Assembly: GCA_031279395.1 (NCBI GenBank)
Contig: JAITIO010000024.1
Span: 1 to 31,744 of the forward strand
Direction: 5' to 3'
From: Puniceicoccales bacterium
GTDB taxonomy: Bacteria; Verrucomicrobiota; Verrucomicrobiia; Opitutales; JAIRKQ01
DNA: 31,744 bases
This document shows positions 15,052 to 24,206 of the stretch, in pieces. Positions within the stretch are counted from its first letter, which is position 1; the number at the start of each line of letters is the position of its first letter. The notes beneath the pieces are model-generated. The model saw only the letters and a list, made by a program, of their open reading frames with translations, was not told where the DNA came from and made no database searches. The translations under genes were made by a program, and so were the position numbers.

Positions 15052-15552
15052 CTACCATACGTTATGATGGATTCTCGACGAGTCAAGGCGATTGTCAGGT
15101 TTTGCCGGGCTCTTCAAGTGACCTATAGGAATCCACGTAAACGGGACGATATGTGCTGGCAATTGAAAATAGTTTCTAAAATTTTCGATGTGGGATTTGT
15201 TTGGGTGTAGTCCGACCCAGACAGCTCCAAGACCGAGATCGCTGACGGCAATTAAAATATTTTCAGCAATGGCTGCACAGTTTTGATCAAAAAATTCTTT
15301 AAGAATTTCTTTGCCGGGCTCACCGCAGACAAGTATTCCAGCGGATGCTTGCAATGACATGCTTGCATAGGGATGAATCTTTGTCACACCATCCAGTTTT
15401 TCCCGTTCAGTGACAACCACAAAGTGTCCTGGGGCAGAATGCATGGCCGATGGTGCCGACATTCCCGCATGGACTATTTTCTGTAGAGTGTCCATAGAAA
15501 CTTCCCCGGGCTTAAAATCTCTTATGCTATGCCGCGATAAAATTGCTTCCAT
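15052..15552 (-). CDS. Nitroreductase-family FMN oxidoreductase
   Basis: 166 residues, a compact member of the NAD(P)H:FMN nitroreductase fold. SRHSIRDFKPGEV is the N-terminal FMN-phosphate-binding motif (RRSxRxF). GMSAPSAMHSAPGHFVVV is the second FMN segment. CAAIAENILIAVSDLGLGAVWVGL is the characteristic helix and glycine stretch, and IPIGHLKS closes the domain. The natural electron acceptor is unknown. The frame is open to 15597, but the ATG at 15552 is chosen because AAAGGAAG stands seven bases upstream and the family begins just before the RHSIRDF motif. It lies between the holB-like gene and ferritin. Confidence 0.88.
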   Translation of the reverse strand: MEAILSRHSIRDFKPGEVSMDTLQKIVHAGMSAPSAMHSAPGHFVVVTEREKLDGVTKIHPYASMSLQASAGILVCGEPGKEILKEFFDQNCAAIAENILIAVSDLGLGAVWVGLHPNKSHIENFRNYFQLPAHIVPFTWIPIGHLKSPAKPDNRLDSSRIHHNVW

Positions 15553-15580
15553 AAAACTTCCTTTTAAAATTTTGAATTCG

Positions 15581-16459
15581 CTAGGGGAATTTAACAACCA
15601 TTTGAAAAATTTCTATCAAAAAAGTTTCAATGCATGACATAAAATTTACGTTAAGTGCAATGAGATATGCTTTATCCTCTAGGTTCAGGATAATTTTTGA
15701 AAAATTTTTTACATGTTCCAAGCTATTTCTAAAAAAATTTGCCGTTTCATTTTCAATTTGTACAAGGAGCAATCCGTAAATTCCTTGTTTGTTCACCTGT
15801 TCTCCCGGAGAATCGTTGTTTTCGGGATCCGAAAGAAGACTAGCCAATAAGGCCTCGAGTTGCGCCAGTAGTAAATACATTTGCATGATGGCGTTGGTCT
15901 TTTTTTCACAATTTGTATCGAACAGCGATGATAACCATGCCGAATAGTTCGCCAGCCAAATTTGTATTTCCTTGTTTCCGAATAGTTCGCCGTCGGAAGA
16001 CAGTCGCGTGACTGAACACCTACCGACAATGGTCGGCAAAATGGTATGTAACCTCGACGTGGTTAGAAAAATTATCGTATCCTCAGGGGGCTCTTCGAGG
16101 GTTTTTAAAAATGCATTTGCTGCCGTACCGTGCATTTTCCCGGCATCATAAATCACCACAAATTTCTTCTCACAGACCTTTGGGGATAGGTAAATTGTCG
16201 AGCACAGTTCCCGAATTTGATCAACGGAAATCTGCATCATCGCTCCAATCGGTCGAACCTGTAGAAAATCTACGCAGGTCATGGGATTTTCCCGTTGAAG
16301 AACTTTTGCAGCGAGGAGCATGGCCACCCCATTGCAAACCTCAATATCCTTGCAAACCAGAAGATTTGAATTGGGCAAGCTTCCATTTGCATAGGATTCT
16401 AGTAGCGACGTAAACCCTTGCTGGTTTCTAATTTTTAAAAAATCTTTTTGCAAATTCAT
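15581..16459 (-). CDS. holB: DNA polymerase III delta-prime subunit-like protein
   Basis: Delta-prime is the stator of the clamp loader, which loads the beta sliding clamp onto primed DNA. The clearest block is YDAGKMHGTAANAFLKTLEEPPED, the conserved segment with the TLEEPP motif, followed by IIFLTTSRLHTILPTIVGRC, where the SRC motif of clamp loaders appears as GRC. Walker A is absent, which is normal for delta-prime; the zinc-binding cysteines are also not obvious. 292 residues. It overlaps the tmk 3' end by 32 bases and has AAGGA immediately before its ATG, so coupling with tmk is likely. The tmk-holB pair is common in bacteria and supports the call. The C-terminal third is weakly conserved. 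Confidence 0.82.
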   Translation of the reverse strand: MNLQKDFLKIRNQQGFTSLLESYANGSLPNSNLLVCKDIEVCNGVAMLLAAKVLQRENPMTCVDFLQVRPIGAMMQISVDQIRELCSTIYLSPKVCEKKFVVIYDAGKMHGTAANAFLKTLEEPPEDTIIFLTTSRLHTILPTIVGRCSVTRLSSDGELFGNKEIQIWLANYSAWLSSLFDTNCEKKTNAIMQMYLLLAQLEALLASLLSDPENNDSPGEQVNKQGIYGLLLVQIENETANFFRNSLEHVKNFSKIILNLEDKAYLIALNVNFMSCIETFLIEIFQMVVKFP

Positions 16460-17057
16460 TCCTTATTTTTTCATGGATTATTTCCACATTATCGGAGCCA
16501 TCGACCATAAAAAATCTGGTATTTTCTTTTGCCAACTTCAAATATCCACTGCGGATCTTTTCAAAGAAGCTTTCATCTTCCTGCTCAATTCTGTCGCGGG
16601 AACTATCTTCTAGGGCGATGCGTCTAAAGCCTTCCGCAACGCTTATGTTTGGGAAAATTGTCATGGCGGGAATGCACTCGGACACGGCGAATTCGTTTAA
16701 AAATTTCACGATGTGTAGGTCCATTGTCCGTGCGACACCCTGATAAACGATAGTCGAATCGCAAAATCTATCGCATAGGACAATTTTCCCAGATTTTATG
16801 GCCGGCAAAATTTTTTCATCCACGTGTTGCGCTCGACTAGCTTCAAACAGCAATATTTCCGCCCGTACGGAAAAAATATCGCTTTTGCTGCCGTCCAGTA
16901 GAAGGTTACGAATTTTTTCTCCGAGATCTGTCCCTCCTGGCTCGCGGGTTACGATAACATCTTTCCCGTTGGCACGCAACCAATTTGCCAGCATGTCTAG
17001 TTGGGTGCTTTTCCCGCAGCCCTCAATGCCTTCAAACGTAATGAATATCCCACTCAT
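16428..17057 (-). CDS. tmk: Thymidylate kinase
   Basis: Phosphorylates dTMP to dTDP in the thymidine nucleotide pathway. 209 residues, normal length. The P-loop is GIEGCGKST at residues 10-18, within FITFEGIEGCGKSTQ. TREPGGTDLGEKIR is the DNA-thymidylate-kinase substrate motif. LCDRFCDSTIVYQG is the DR(Y/F)xxSxxAYQG motif. RDRIEQEDESFF lies near the LID. The start overlaps the stop of the sugar-kinase gene by four bases (ATGA), and the holB-like gene begins inside its 3' end, showing tight packing in a minus-strand operon. Confidence 0.96.
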   Translation of the reverse strand: MSGIFITFEGIEGCGKSTQLDMLANWLRANGKDVIVTREPGGTDLGEKIRNLLLDGSKSDIFSVRAEILLFEASRAQHVDEKILPAIKSGKIVLCDRFCDSTIVYQGVARTMDLHIVKFLNEFAVSECIPAMTIFPNISVAEGFRRIALEDSSRDRIEQEDESFFEKIRSGYLKLAKENTRFFMVDGSDNVEIIHEKIRNEFAKRFFKN

Positions 17058-18121
17058 ATTGCTAAAATTTCCACATCATCCAGGATTGGTGAAACCATGT
17101 TTTTTACATAAAAAGCCGATGTCGCTGCCGCAAAATTTATGGCAAAATTTATATCATTATTACACAAATACGCTGCTAAAAAACCTGCATTGTATCGATC
17201 GCCTGCACCTGTTAAGATTTTCGGATTTTCCACGAAATACTTGTTTGCAATTGCCGATTTATCGTCTGTGGCAGCGGAAGAAACTTTCACACCGTGGATA
17301 AAAACCACCTCGATTTTTAGAGCTTTGCGTAATAGTTTGGCAGCTTCTTTCATGCGGTCTTCCCTTTCATCGAGCTGAAAATCCTGTCCAAGGGTATGCA
17401 ATACTTGCTGCGCTTCCCGGACATTTAATCCCAGGATGGACCTTCCAAACTTTTGGTAGGAACCAATTAGGCGTAAAAATTCCATAAGTTCAGATTGTTT
17501 TCTCTTTTCTGGATCAGCCAAATCGAAAAAAAATAGCCTATTATTTTTTGTACATTGCGGTAAAATTTCTGTGACAAAAAATTGGGCAATGCTTGTCATA
17601 TGTTGCATCATTGTCCAGTTTACTGTGGCGAAGGCATCGCTCGAATTAACGACAGAGACTAGGTCTTGGGGGGATACTTTTGCCAAAATGCTATCGACTG
17701 TCGTTTTGGATAACGATAGCATTTCCCCGAATAGAATTTTCCCATCGGAGAATTCTATCGCCCGGGTTTCGCCGTAGTCTCCCGTGGAGATTGCCGATGT
17801 TTTATCGGCAAAATCTTGAAAAATATTATTTGCACAATCCCCGAGCGCGCCGATATATTTAACGTTGGTTCCGAACTTACACAATGTTTCTGCCAATAAG
17901 GGGCCATTGCCTCCCATCAGTTTTTTTTGCGGGACAAGCTCAATGTTGGAACTCTTCCCAGCGGCGGACATTATTCTTTCTCCAAAATCAGCAATCGTCT
18001 CAATCCTGGTATATTTTTCACCATCCCGCACGTCGACGGCCTGAACTATCGTATCGACGAAACCGTCAAACCCGACGACCACATTTTTCGTTTGTATTTT
18101 TTTTAAATTTTCCGTTACCAT
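17054..18121 (-). CDS. PfkB/ribokinase-family carbohydrate kinase
   Basis: 355 residues with the ribokinase fold. LMGGNGPLLAETLCKFG corresponds to PfkB signature 1 (sugar-binding GGN and the following helix). GALGDC follows. ILTGAGDRYNAGFLAAYL (about residues 308-325) is signature 2, with the catalytic Asp and the anion-hole GAGD. The substrate is not apparent; GFDGFVDTIVQ near the N-terminus places an Asp pair at the sugar-binding site, as in the family. It lies between the LptF/G permease and tmk with very small gaps, so its expression is tied to core genes. No clear ribosome binding site is seen before the ATG at 18121. Confidence 0.85.
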   Translation of the reverse strand: MVTENLKKIQTKNVVVGFDGFVDTIVQAVDVRDGEKYTRIETIADFGERIMSAAGKSSNIELVPQKKLMGGNGPLLAETLCKFGTNVKYIGALGDCANNIFQDFADKTSAISTGDYGETRAIEFSDGKILFGEMLSLSKTTVDSILAKVSPQDLVSVVNSSDAFATVNWTMMQHMTSIAQFFVTEILPQCTKNNRLFFFDLADPEKRKQSELMEFLRLIGSYQKFGRSILGLNVREAQQVLHTLGQDFQLDEREDRMKEAAKLLRKALKIEVVFIHGVKVSSAATDDKSAIANKYFVENPKILTGAGDRYNAGFLAAYLCNNDINFAINFAAATSAFYVKNMVSPILDDVEILAI

Positions 18122-18132
18122 GATGATCAGTG

Positions 18133-19272
18133 CTATGAGGTGCGGCGGAATAGGGAAGTACCCAATCCCGCTAGTACTATATTGGGTAGCCAGACTAAAA
18201 TGTCAGGTCGCAGGCGGGGATAATCCCCGAACAAAGAGAACATTGCCATGACGAAATAATATCCTATGCACAAACATAATGCGATGCCAATATTTAATGA
18301 GGTATCCCTGCGATGAACCTTCATTCCAAGAGGAATGGCCACTATGGTCATTGCCAATATTCCGAAGGCATTCGCAATGTTGCTACTAATCTGCATATTT
18401 ATAAGTGTTTTCTGATGGCGAATGCTTTCATAGGAAATCGTATCTTTCCTAGAATTCAAACTTTTTTTAGCAGCCAACAGTTCATTCAACGTCATCCAAT
18501 GAAATTTTTTAGGAACATCAATTGGAGTCCCCAGGAATTCTTTTGCCGGCAAGTTAATCGTTATATTCTGGAAGAAAATAATTTTCGGGACTTTTCGGAA
18601 ATCCGTTGCGGGATCATGAATGTCAAATTTTTCCACGTTCCCGTCGTTTAATTTTAGTAAAAACGTGCCCGATGACTCCTCAAATACCATCTGTCCGCTC
18701 TTGGCAGAAATATAGGAATCCAACAAATTCCTTTCGTCGAACCGCCAAATTTTCATGTCATTAAAGTTTCCGTTTGATAGGCTGTCGACGTAAATCACAT
18801 ATCCTGGAAAATAGTCATTAAATATCTTCGGAGTAATAAACCGCATTGGCTTTTCCCGTATAATGTTCCTGAAGAATTGCCTATATTCGTTGATGGAATG
18901 AGGGGCATGATATAAGTTTACGTATCCGGAAAATAGGGTGAATGACAGAGCCAATAGGAATATTGGCCGTGTGATTTCCCACATACCCATGCCGATGCTC
19001 TTCATGGCAAGTATTTCATTTTGAGACGACATTCGTCCTATTACAATCAACACCCCCGCCATCATGCCAAGGGGAAGGGCGTGAGAAATGGCAGACGGTG
19101 TAAGTATACCTAGTAATTGGACAGCTTCCCGACACGTTAGCCGTTTCATCGTGATCCATCCTATGATATCCCGCATGACATTTGCTATGAGCAATATGCT
19201 GACGAATAAACCTGTCGCCATACAACAGACGATAAAAGTTTCTCTGAAAACATATCTTCTAAAAAGGTTCAC
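18133..19272 (-). CDS. LptF/LptG-family lipopolysaccharide export permease
   Basis: 379 residues. One of the two permease subunits that, with LptB, extract LPS from the inner membrane and feed it to the LptC-A-D bridge. The layout is typical. MNLFRRYVFRETF precedes membrane helix 1 (about 14-34). Helices 2 and 3 (about 55-120) flank RMSSQNEILAMKSIGM, the cytoplasmic coupling-helix region where LptF/G read SEhEl.alrasG. A large periplasmic beta domain covers about 125-290. Three helices near the C-terminus end in LRPDILVWLPNIVLAGLG. The GTG start lies eight bases after the leuS stop. Whether it is the F or the G subunit cannot be decided; a second permease gene is not in the window. Confidence 0.87.
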   Translation of the reverse strand: MNLFRRYVFRETFIVCCMATGLFVSILLIANVMRDIIGWITMKRLTCREAVQLLGILTPSAISHALPLGMMAGVLIVIGRMSSQNEILAMKSIGMGMWEITRPIFLLALSFTLFSGYVNLYHAPHSINEYRQFFRNIIREKPMRFITPKIFNDYFPGYVIYVDSLSNGNFNDMKIWRFDERNLLDSYISAKSGQMVFEESSGTFLLKLNDGNVEKFDIHDPATDFRKVPKIIFFQNITINLPAKEFLGTPIDVPKKFHWMTLNELLAAKKSLNSRKDTISYESIRHQKTLINMQISSNIANAFGILAMTIVAIPLGMKVHRRDTSLNIGIALCLCIGYYFVMAMFSLFGDYPRLRPDILVWLPNIVLAGLGTSLFRRTS

Positions 19273-19280
19273 AGCAAAAA

Positions 19281-21863
19281 TTATTCAACGACAAAGTTAA
19301 CAACTGTTCCCTTGGCGTAAACCTTTTTAAGTATTTTTTTATTGGCGACGTATTTTTTTACATTTTCGATGTTTATGGCGAGTTCAAAAATGGCACCTTC
19401 CGACGTATTTACGTCATTTACGACTAATTCTGCCCGCATTTTCCCGTTGACTTGAACGATAATCTTTTGGGAGGTTGGTACGATTTTTGAATCATCATAC
19501 TCCGGCCAAGGGGCATCGTAGATGCTACCGTTATTTCCAAGCCTTGCCCATAATTCTTCGGAAATATGAGGAGCGAAAGGTGCTAAAATTTTTAGGAAAT
19601 TTCCGGCGGAGGCATTGTCGAATCCTCCTGCTTTTTGTATGGAATTTAAACATATCATCATTTGGGAAATTGCCGTATTGAACTTTAGCCCTTCGATGTC
19701 GTTTCCGACCTTTTTAATGGTTTCATTGACGACCGTTTGGCATTCATCGGATAAATTATCATGAAAATTTTTGGTATTGCCTTCCCTATCTATGTATTCG
19801 TTCCAAATTTTTTTCAAAAACCGAAAAACACCCTCTATGCCTTTTGTGCTCCATGGTTTCATCATATCTAGCGGACCGAGAAACATTTCGTATAACCTTA
19901 GGGCATCTGCACCATAACGATTCACGACTTCGTCGGGATTGATAACATTGCCTCGGCTTTTGGACATTTTTGTTCCATCCTCACCGAGAATGATGCCTTG
20001 GTGGAACAATTTCTTAAATGGTTCTTTTCCCGTTCTGATGACTCCTATGTCAAACAAAAACCTATGCCAGAATCTGGCATATAGGAGATGTAGAACCGCA
20101 TGTTCCGCTCCCCCTATGTAAAAATCCGGCGTTTGCCAATAATTTATTGCATCTGGATCGACGATGGCGGTTTCACAGCGGGGGGACAGGTACCTCAAAT
20201 AATACCAACAGGACCCCGCCCATTGCGGCATGGTATTTGTTTCTCGGCGCCCTAGTACACAGGAAGAATTTCTATCTTTTTCATTGAAATCATCCGCAGG
20301 AACAATCTGTCCCGTTTCGACGTTTACGTAAACATTCAGCCAAGAATGTATTTTGGCAAGTGGACTTTCCCCATCGCTGGAAGGTAAATAATTATCGGTC
20401 GGTGGCAAAGTCAATGGCAAGTGGCTCGTGCAAAGTGGCAAAGCACAATATGTTATCCCATCCTTTTCATTGGAGATAGGCTCGTTCGGCAAAAATTCTT
20501 TGAAATAAAATTTATCATTCGAAGCCGCTGCTTTGTAGTCATTTTCTTTAATCCAGATTATTGGAATAGGTTCCCCCCAATACCTTTGACGAGAAAATAG
20601 CCAGTTTCGCAGTTTATAATTTTGTGTAAAATCAGCCCGTTTGGTTTCCTGTAACCAGGATACGATTTTTCCTTTGGCTTCCTCGGATGAAAGTCCATTA
20701 AACCTTTCAGAATTTATCAAAACTCCATCGCCCACATATGGCAATTGATTATCTCCAGAAGCATTGTCGATTACTTTGGTGACTGCAATGCCATAATTGG
20801 ACGCAAAGTCATAGTCCCGTCTATCATGTCCAGGGACCGCCATAATGGCACCGCTTCCATGGCTAGCCAATACGTAATCGGCTATCCAAATTTCTATCTT
20901 TTTGCCGTTGGCAGGATTTATGGCATGAGCCCCCGTTTGCACTCCTGTTTTGGTTTTTGCCAAGTCCGTCCGTTCCAAGTCACTCTTCTTTCTGCTGTTT
21001 TCAACGTACTTTTTCACATCATTCTCAAATTTTGGAGCGACAATTTTTTCAATGAGCGGATGTTCTGGAGCAAGGACTAAAAATGTTACTCCGAAAATGG
21101 TATCCGGACGGGTAGTGTATGTGCAAATTTCCTCGCCATGGCCATCGATTTTGAAAAAAATATTTGCCCCTTCCGATTTTCCTATCCAGGCTATTTGTTG
21201 ACGTTTCGTTGAATCTGGCCAGTCGACACTCGACAGCCCTTCGAGTAATTTGTCGGCATAGCGTGTTATTCTTAGAACCCACTGGCATAGGTTTTTTCTA
21301 ACTACCGGAAAATTTCCTCGCTCGGACCGTCCGCCGATGACTTCTTCATTGGCTAGGACCGATTTTAACCCTTCGCACCACCAAACGGGACATTCATCCA
21401 CATAGGCTAGCCCATGCTTAAAAAGTTGTAAAAATATCCACTGGGTCCACTTAAAATAAATGGGGTCGGTGGTGTTAATTTCCCTTTCCCAGTCAATTGC
21501 AAATCCGATTCGTTTCATTTGTTTTTTGAAGATTGATACATTGTTGGCGGTGTTAGTGGAAGGATTAATCCCCGTTTTAATTGCATGCTGTTCCGCCGGG
21601 AGGCCAAACGCATCCCAACCCATTGGATGTAGTACGTTATACCCTTTTGCATGCTTGTATCTCGCCAAGATATCGGATGCGGTATACCCTTCGGGATGGC
21701 CAATGTGCAAACCTGCCCCCGACGGATAAGGAAACATGTCCAAAATATAGTATTTTTCTTTGGAAGTATCTTCTTGGACGCAAAATGTTTTATTTTTATC
21801 CCAAAATTTTTGCCAGAATAGCTCTATTTGATCAAAATCATATTGTTGACATCCAGCATACAT
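19281..21863 (-). CDS. leuS: Leucyl-tRNA synthetase
   Basis: Class I synthetase charging tRNA(Leu), 860 residues, normal for the bacterial form. The HIGH motif appears as HIGH in YPSGAGLHIGHPEGYTASD near residue 50. The CP1 editing domain follows, with TTRPDTIFGVTFLVLAPEHP and GSGAIMAVPGHDRRDYDFA, both typical of LeuRS. RNWLFSRQRYWGEPIPI comes after it, and the KMSKS loop is GTKMSKSRGNVINPDEV. A C-terminal anticodon-binding region and a small final domain (IVQVNGKMRAELVV) complete it. It heads the minus-strand operon and is divergent from rho. The ATG at 21863 has no good ribosome binding site; no better start is visible before the family's FWQKFWDKNKTF. Confidence 0.97.
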   Translation of the reverse strand: MYAGCQQYDFDQIELFWQKFWDKNKTFCVQEDTSKEKYYILDMFPYPSGAGLHIGHPEGYTASDILARYKHAKGYNVLHPMGWDAFGLPAEQHAIKTGINPSTNTANNVSIFKKQMKRIGFAIDWEREINTTDPIYFKWTQWIFLQLFKHGLAYVDECPVWWCEGLKSVLANEEVIGGRSERGNFPVVRKNLCQWVLRITRYADKLLEGLSSVDWPDSTKRQQIAWIGKSEGANIFFKIDGHGEEICTYTTRPDTIFGVTFLVLAPEHPLIEKIVAPKFENDVKKYVENSRKKSDLERTDLAKTKTGVQTGAHAINPANGKKIEIWIADYVLASHGSGAIMAVPGHDRRDYDFASNYGIAVTKVIDNASGDNQLPYVGDGVLINSERFNGLSSEEAKGKIVSWLQETKRADFTQNYKLRNWLFSRQRYWGEPIPIIWIKENDYKAAASNDKFYFKEFLPNEPISNEKDGITYCALPLCTSHLPLTLPPTDNYLPSSDGESPLAKIHSWLNVYVNVETGQIVPADDFNEKDRNSSCVLGRRETNTMPQWAGSCWYYLRYLSPRCETAIVDPDAINYWQTPDFYIGGAEHAVLHLLYARFWHRFLFDIGVIRTGKEPFKKLFHQGIILGEDGTKMSKSRGNVINPDEVVNRYGADALRLYEMFLGPLDMMKPWSTKGIEGVFRFLKKIWNEYIDREGNTKNFHDNLSDECQTVVNETIKKVGNDIEGLKFNTAISQMMICLNSIQKAGGFDNASAGNFLKILAPFAPHISEELWARLGNNGSIYDAPWPEYDDSKIVPTSQKIIVQVNGKMRAELVVNDVNTSEGAIFELAINIENVKKYVANKKILKKVYAKGTVVNFVVE

Positions 21864-22089
21864 GGATGGGCATAGAAATATTTTCAGTGGAGAAAAGCAA
21901 GATTTTTATGCCTCTGGAATTCCTAAATTTTTTAAAAAATGCTCGACAATACCATACAACTATCAAGGATGAGCATCATCCTCGTGTATATTCGCATTCG
22001 CTAGAACAAGGATTGATGCATTTGAGGGATACAAGCATGTTCACAATTTTTAAGCAGGGCTTTCTATTATTAGAAAAATTTAAATTTTT

Positions 22090-24024
22090 ATGGATACGGA
22101 ACTTACTAACGATAATGACTATGAAGTGAAAAAAAACAGGCGGCAACCATCCACCAAATCAACTAAACACGGCCAAAATACTTCCCAAATGGTTAAATTA
22201 GCCGGTTCCAATGGAGAAGATGATTGTGTTCCCGAAAGATTTTCTACCGATTTGGAGGATGGCAATGAATCCGAAAGCCCACGTGATGCGAATAATTACA
22301 ATGCCTTTGATGTTGTTTGGAGCCCTAAACATTCAAATTCAAATGCCGCAATAGGGGATGATTTATCTCCTGGACCCGTGGACAATTCTGAAAGGAGAAA
22401 TGGTGAAGGGCGGAGATTTTCCACGCAGGTGGAGGAGCGATCATCACCAAATACAACGTGGATGTCCTCTCGAAAACAACAAAATTATCGCAATGGTAAT
22501 GATAGACCTCGAAACAATGAAAATCGGATCCAGAATAATGGAGGACGTTCGGGTAGAGATAATGGCAAAAACAATCACCCAAACAATGGTCAAAATTTTA
22601 AACACCAGCAAAATGGTGGCCAAAATCGGCAGCGATTCGCTAGGACAGTAAAAATTGGTCAGCTATCGAGCGGATTAATTAAAGAAATGGGATGTCTGAG
22701 TTCATTCGATGCATTGGCAAATTTTGCCGATGAAAATATCAATTTTAATGTCTCTCCCTTTGATTTTAATGAGGCCTACGAAGCTCGGGCATCGTTGTCG
22801 GTAAAAGACATTTCGGCCTGTGACGGCGTGAGAGAGGAAAGTAACAAAGGTAACCACAATCTTTTGGAGGTCCTGATGGTAAAAAAATTTGAAGAAAAGA
22901 TACCTATCATTGCCAGGGGAGTATTGGAGACCATTGAAGGTGGGGACGGCCTACTGGTATATGCCAACGATAACTACAGAATCCGTCCGCAGAGTGCATT
23001 TATTCCGAAGTTTTTGATACAGAAATATGGATTACGCCGCGGACATGATATGATGGCCTATTTACATCCGCCTGCCCAAAATTCTACTTGTCCATTCGTG
23101 TTAAAAATCAGTAATGTGGTAGGCTGTGATCCAAGCCAGGTGGGCAATTTGCCGAAATTCAAGGATTTGATTCCATTCTATCCCACGGAGAGGCTATTTT
23201 TGGAATGTGCGGGCGATACAAAATGGGATAATGTTTCCATGCGCATCATCGATATTTTGACCCCCATTGGGCTTGGGCAGCGTGGACTAATTGTTGCCCC
23301 TCCGCGAACAGGGAAAACCGTCCTGTTACAAGGGATAGCAAACGCCATTTCGAAAAATCGTCCCGATGTTAAACTGATCATATTGCTAATCGATGAAAGG
23401 CCGGAAGAAGTTACGGACTTTCGCAGACAGGTCGCCAATGCTGAGATCATCAGTTCGACGTTTGATGAATCTACGGACAATCATGTGCATGCAGCCGACA
23501 TGGTAATCGATAAAGCTCGTAGGCAAGTGGAAGCGGGGAAACATGTGGTCATATTGCTTGATTCGATTACGCGGCTTGCACGGGCTTACAATACGGAGCA
23601 ACCCAGCAGCGGCAAGCTATTATCCGGAGGGGTTGATGCCAACGCCCTTCAGTCCCCGAAAAAGTTTTTTGGAGCCGCAAGAAATATTGAGGGTGGAGGA
23701 AGTTTGACAATTCTAGCAACCGCACTCGTGGAAACGGGAAGTCGCATGGATGAGGTAATTTTTGAAGAATTTAAGGGGACGGGGAATATGGAATTACACC
23801 TCGACAGGAGCCTTATCGATAAGCGAATGTTTCCGGCATTAAACATTGAAAAAAGTGGAACGCGGAAAGAGGAACTGCTCTATCATCCCGAAGAGATGGA
23901 AAAGGTCTACGCCTTGCGACGTGCCGTAAAGGGGATTTCTCCCACCGAAGCAATGGAGATGCTAATTCAGCGCATTAGAAAAACTAAAACCAACACAGAG
24001 TTTTTATTAAACGTAAACCGATGA
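22090..24024 (+). CDS. rho: Transcription termination factor Rho with long disordered N-terminus
   Basis: Hexameric RNA helicase that ends transcription. 644 residues against about 420 in E. coli. Residues 1 to about 182 are extra: low complexity, rich in Asn, Arg, Gly, Ser and Gln (GNDRPRNNENRIQNNGGRSG). The core follows: RNA-binding cold-shock-like domain (RGVLETIEGGDGLLVYANDNYRI), PFYPTERLFLE, Walker A APPRTGKT (403-410), LIDERPEEVTDF, Walker B LLDSITRLARAYN, and KGTGNMELHLDR. All catalytic motifs are intact. The insertion is large and unlike the core in composition. Asn/Arg-rich extensions are known in Rho of Actinobacteria, Bacteroidota and PVC bacteria. It is divergent from leuS with a 226-base intergenic region. 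Confidence 0.96.
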   Translation: MDTELTNDNDYEVKKNRRQPSTKSTKHGQNTSQMVKLAGSNGEDDCVPERFSTDLEDGNESESPRDANNYNAFDVVWSPKHSNSNAAIGDDLSPGPVDNSERRNGEGRRFSTQVEERSSPNTTWMSSRKQQNYRNGNDRPRNNENRIQNNGGRSGRDNGKNNHPNNGQNFKHQQNGGQNRQRFARTVKIGQLSSGLIKEMGCLSSFDALANFADENINFNVSPFDFNEAYEARASLSVKDISACDGVREESNKGNHNLLEVLMVKKFEEKIPIIARGVLETIEGGDGLLVYANDNYRIRPQSAFIPKFLIQKYGLRRGHDMMAYLHPPAQNSTCPFVLKISNVVGCDPSQVGNLPKFKDLIPFYPTERLFLECAGDTKWDNVSMRIIDILTPIGLGQRGLIVAPPRTGKTVLLQGIANAISKNRPDVKLIILLIDERPEEVTDFRRQVANAEIISSTFDESTDNHVHAADMVIDKARRQVEAGKHVVILLDSITRLARAYNTEQPSSGKLLSGGVDANALQSPKKFFGAARNIEGGGSLTILATALVETGSRMDEVIFEEFKGTGNMELHLDRSLIDKRMFPALNIEKSGTRKEELLYHPEEMEKVYALRRAVKGISPTEAMEMLIQRIRKTKTNTEFLLNVNR

Positions 24025-24206
24025 TTCAAAAACCCTACAAACTTTTGGAAGAGTCTTTTCTTTTTTTTCCTTTGTCAATGTCCCTAGAGGGTTGGAATGG
24101 CCGTATTTTGTCTGGTGAGGAGAAGAGGGTAGGGTAGTGAATTTTTAGCACCTGTTCCCCGTGATGTTTGCTTTTATCTGTAAATTGCTTTGCCAAAGGT
24201 GCGAAT

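Noticed and set aside
21581..22129. 182-codon plus-strand frame at the leuS-rho junction
   Set aside because: Most of it is antisense to the LeuRS HIGH region, which is certain. The remainder crosses the divergent promoter region into rho.
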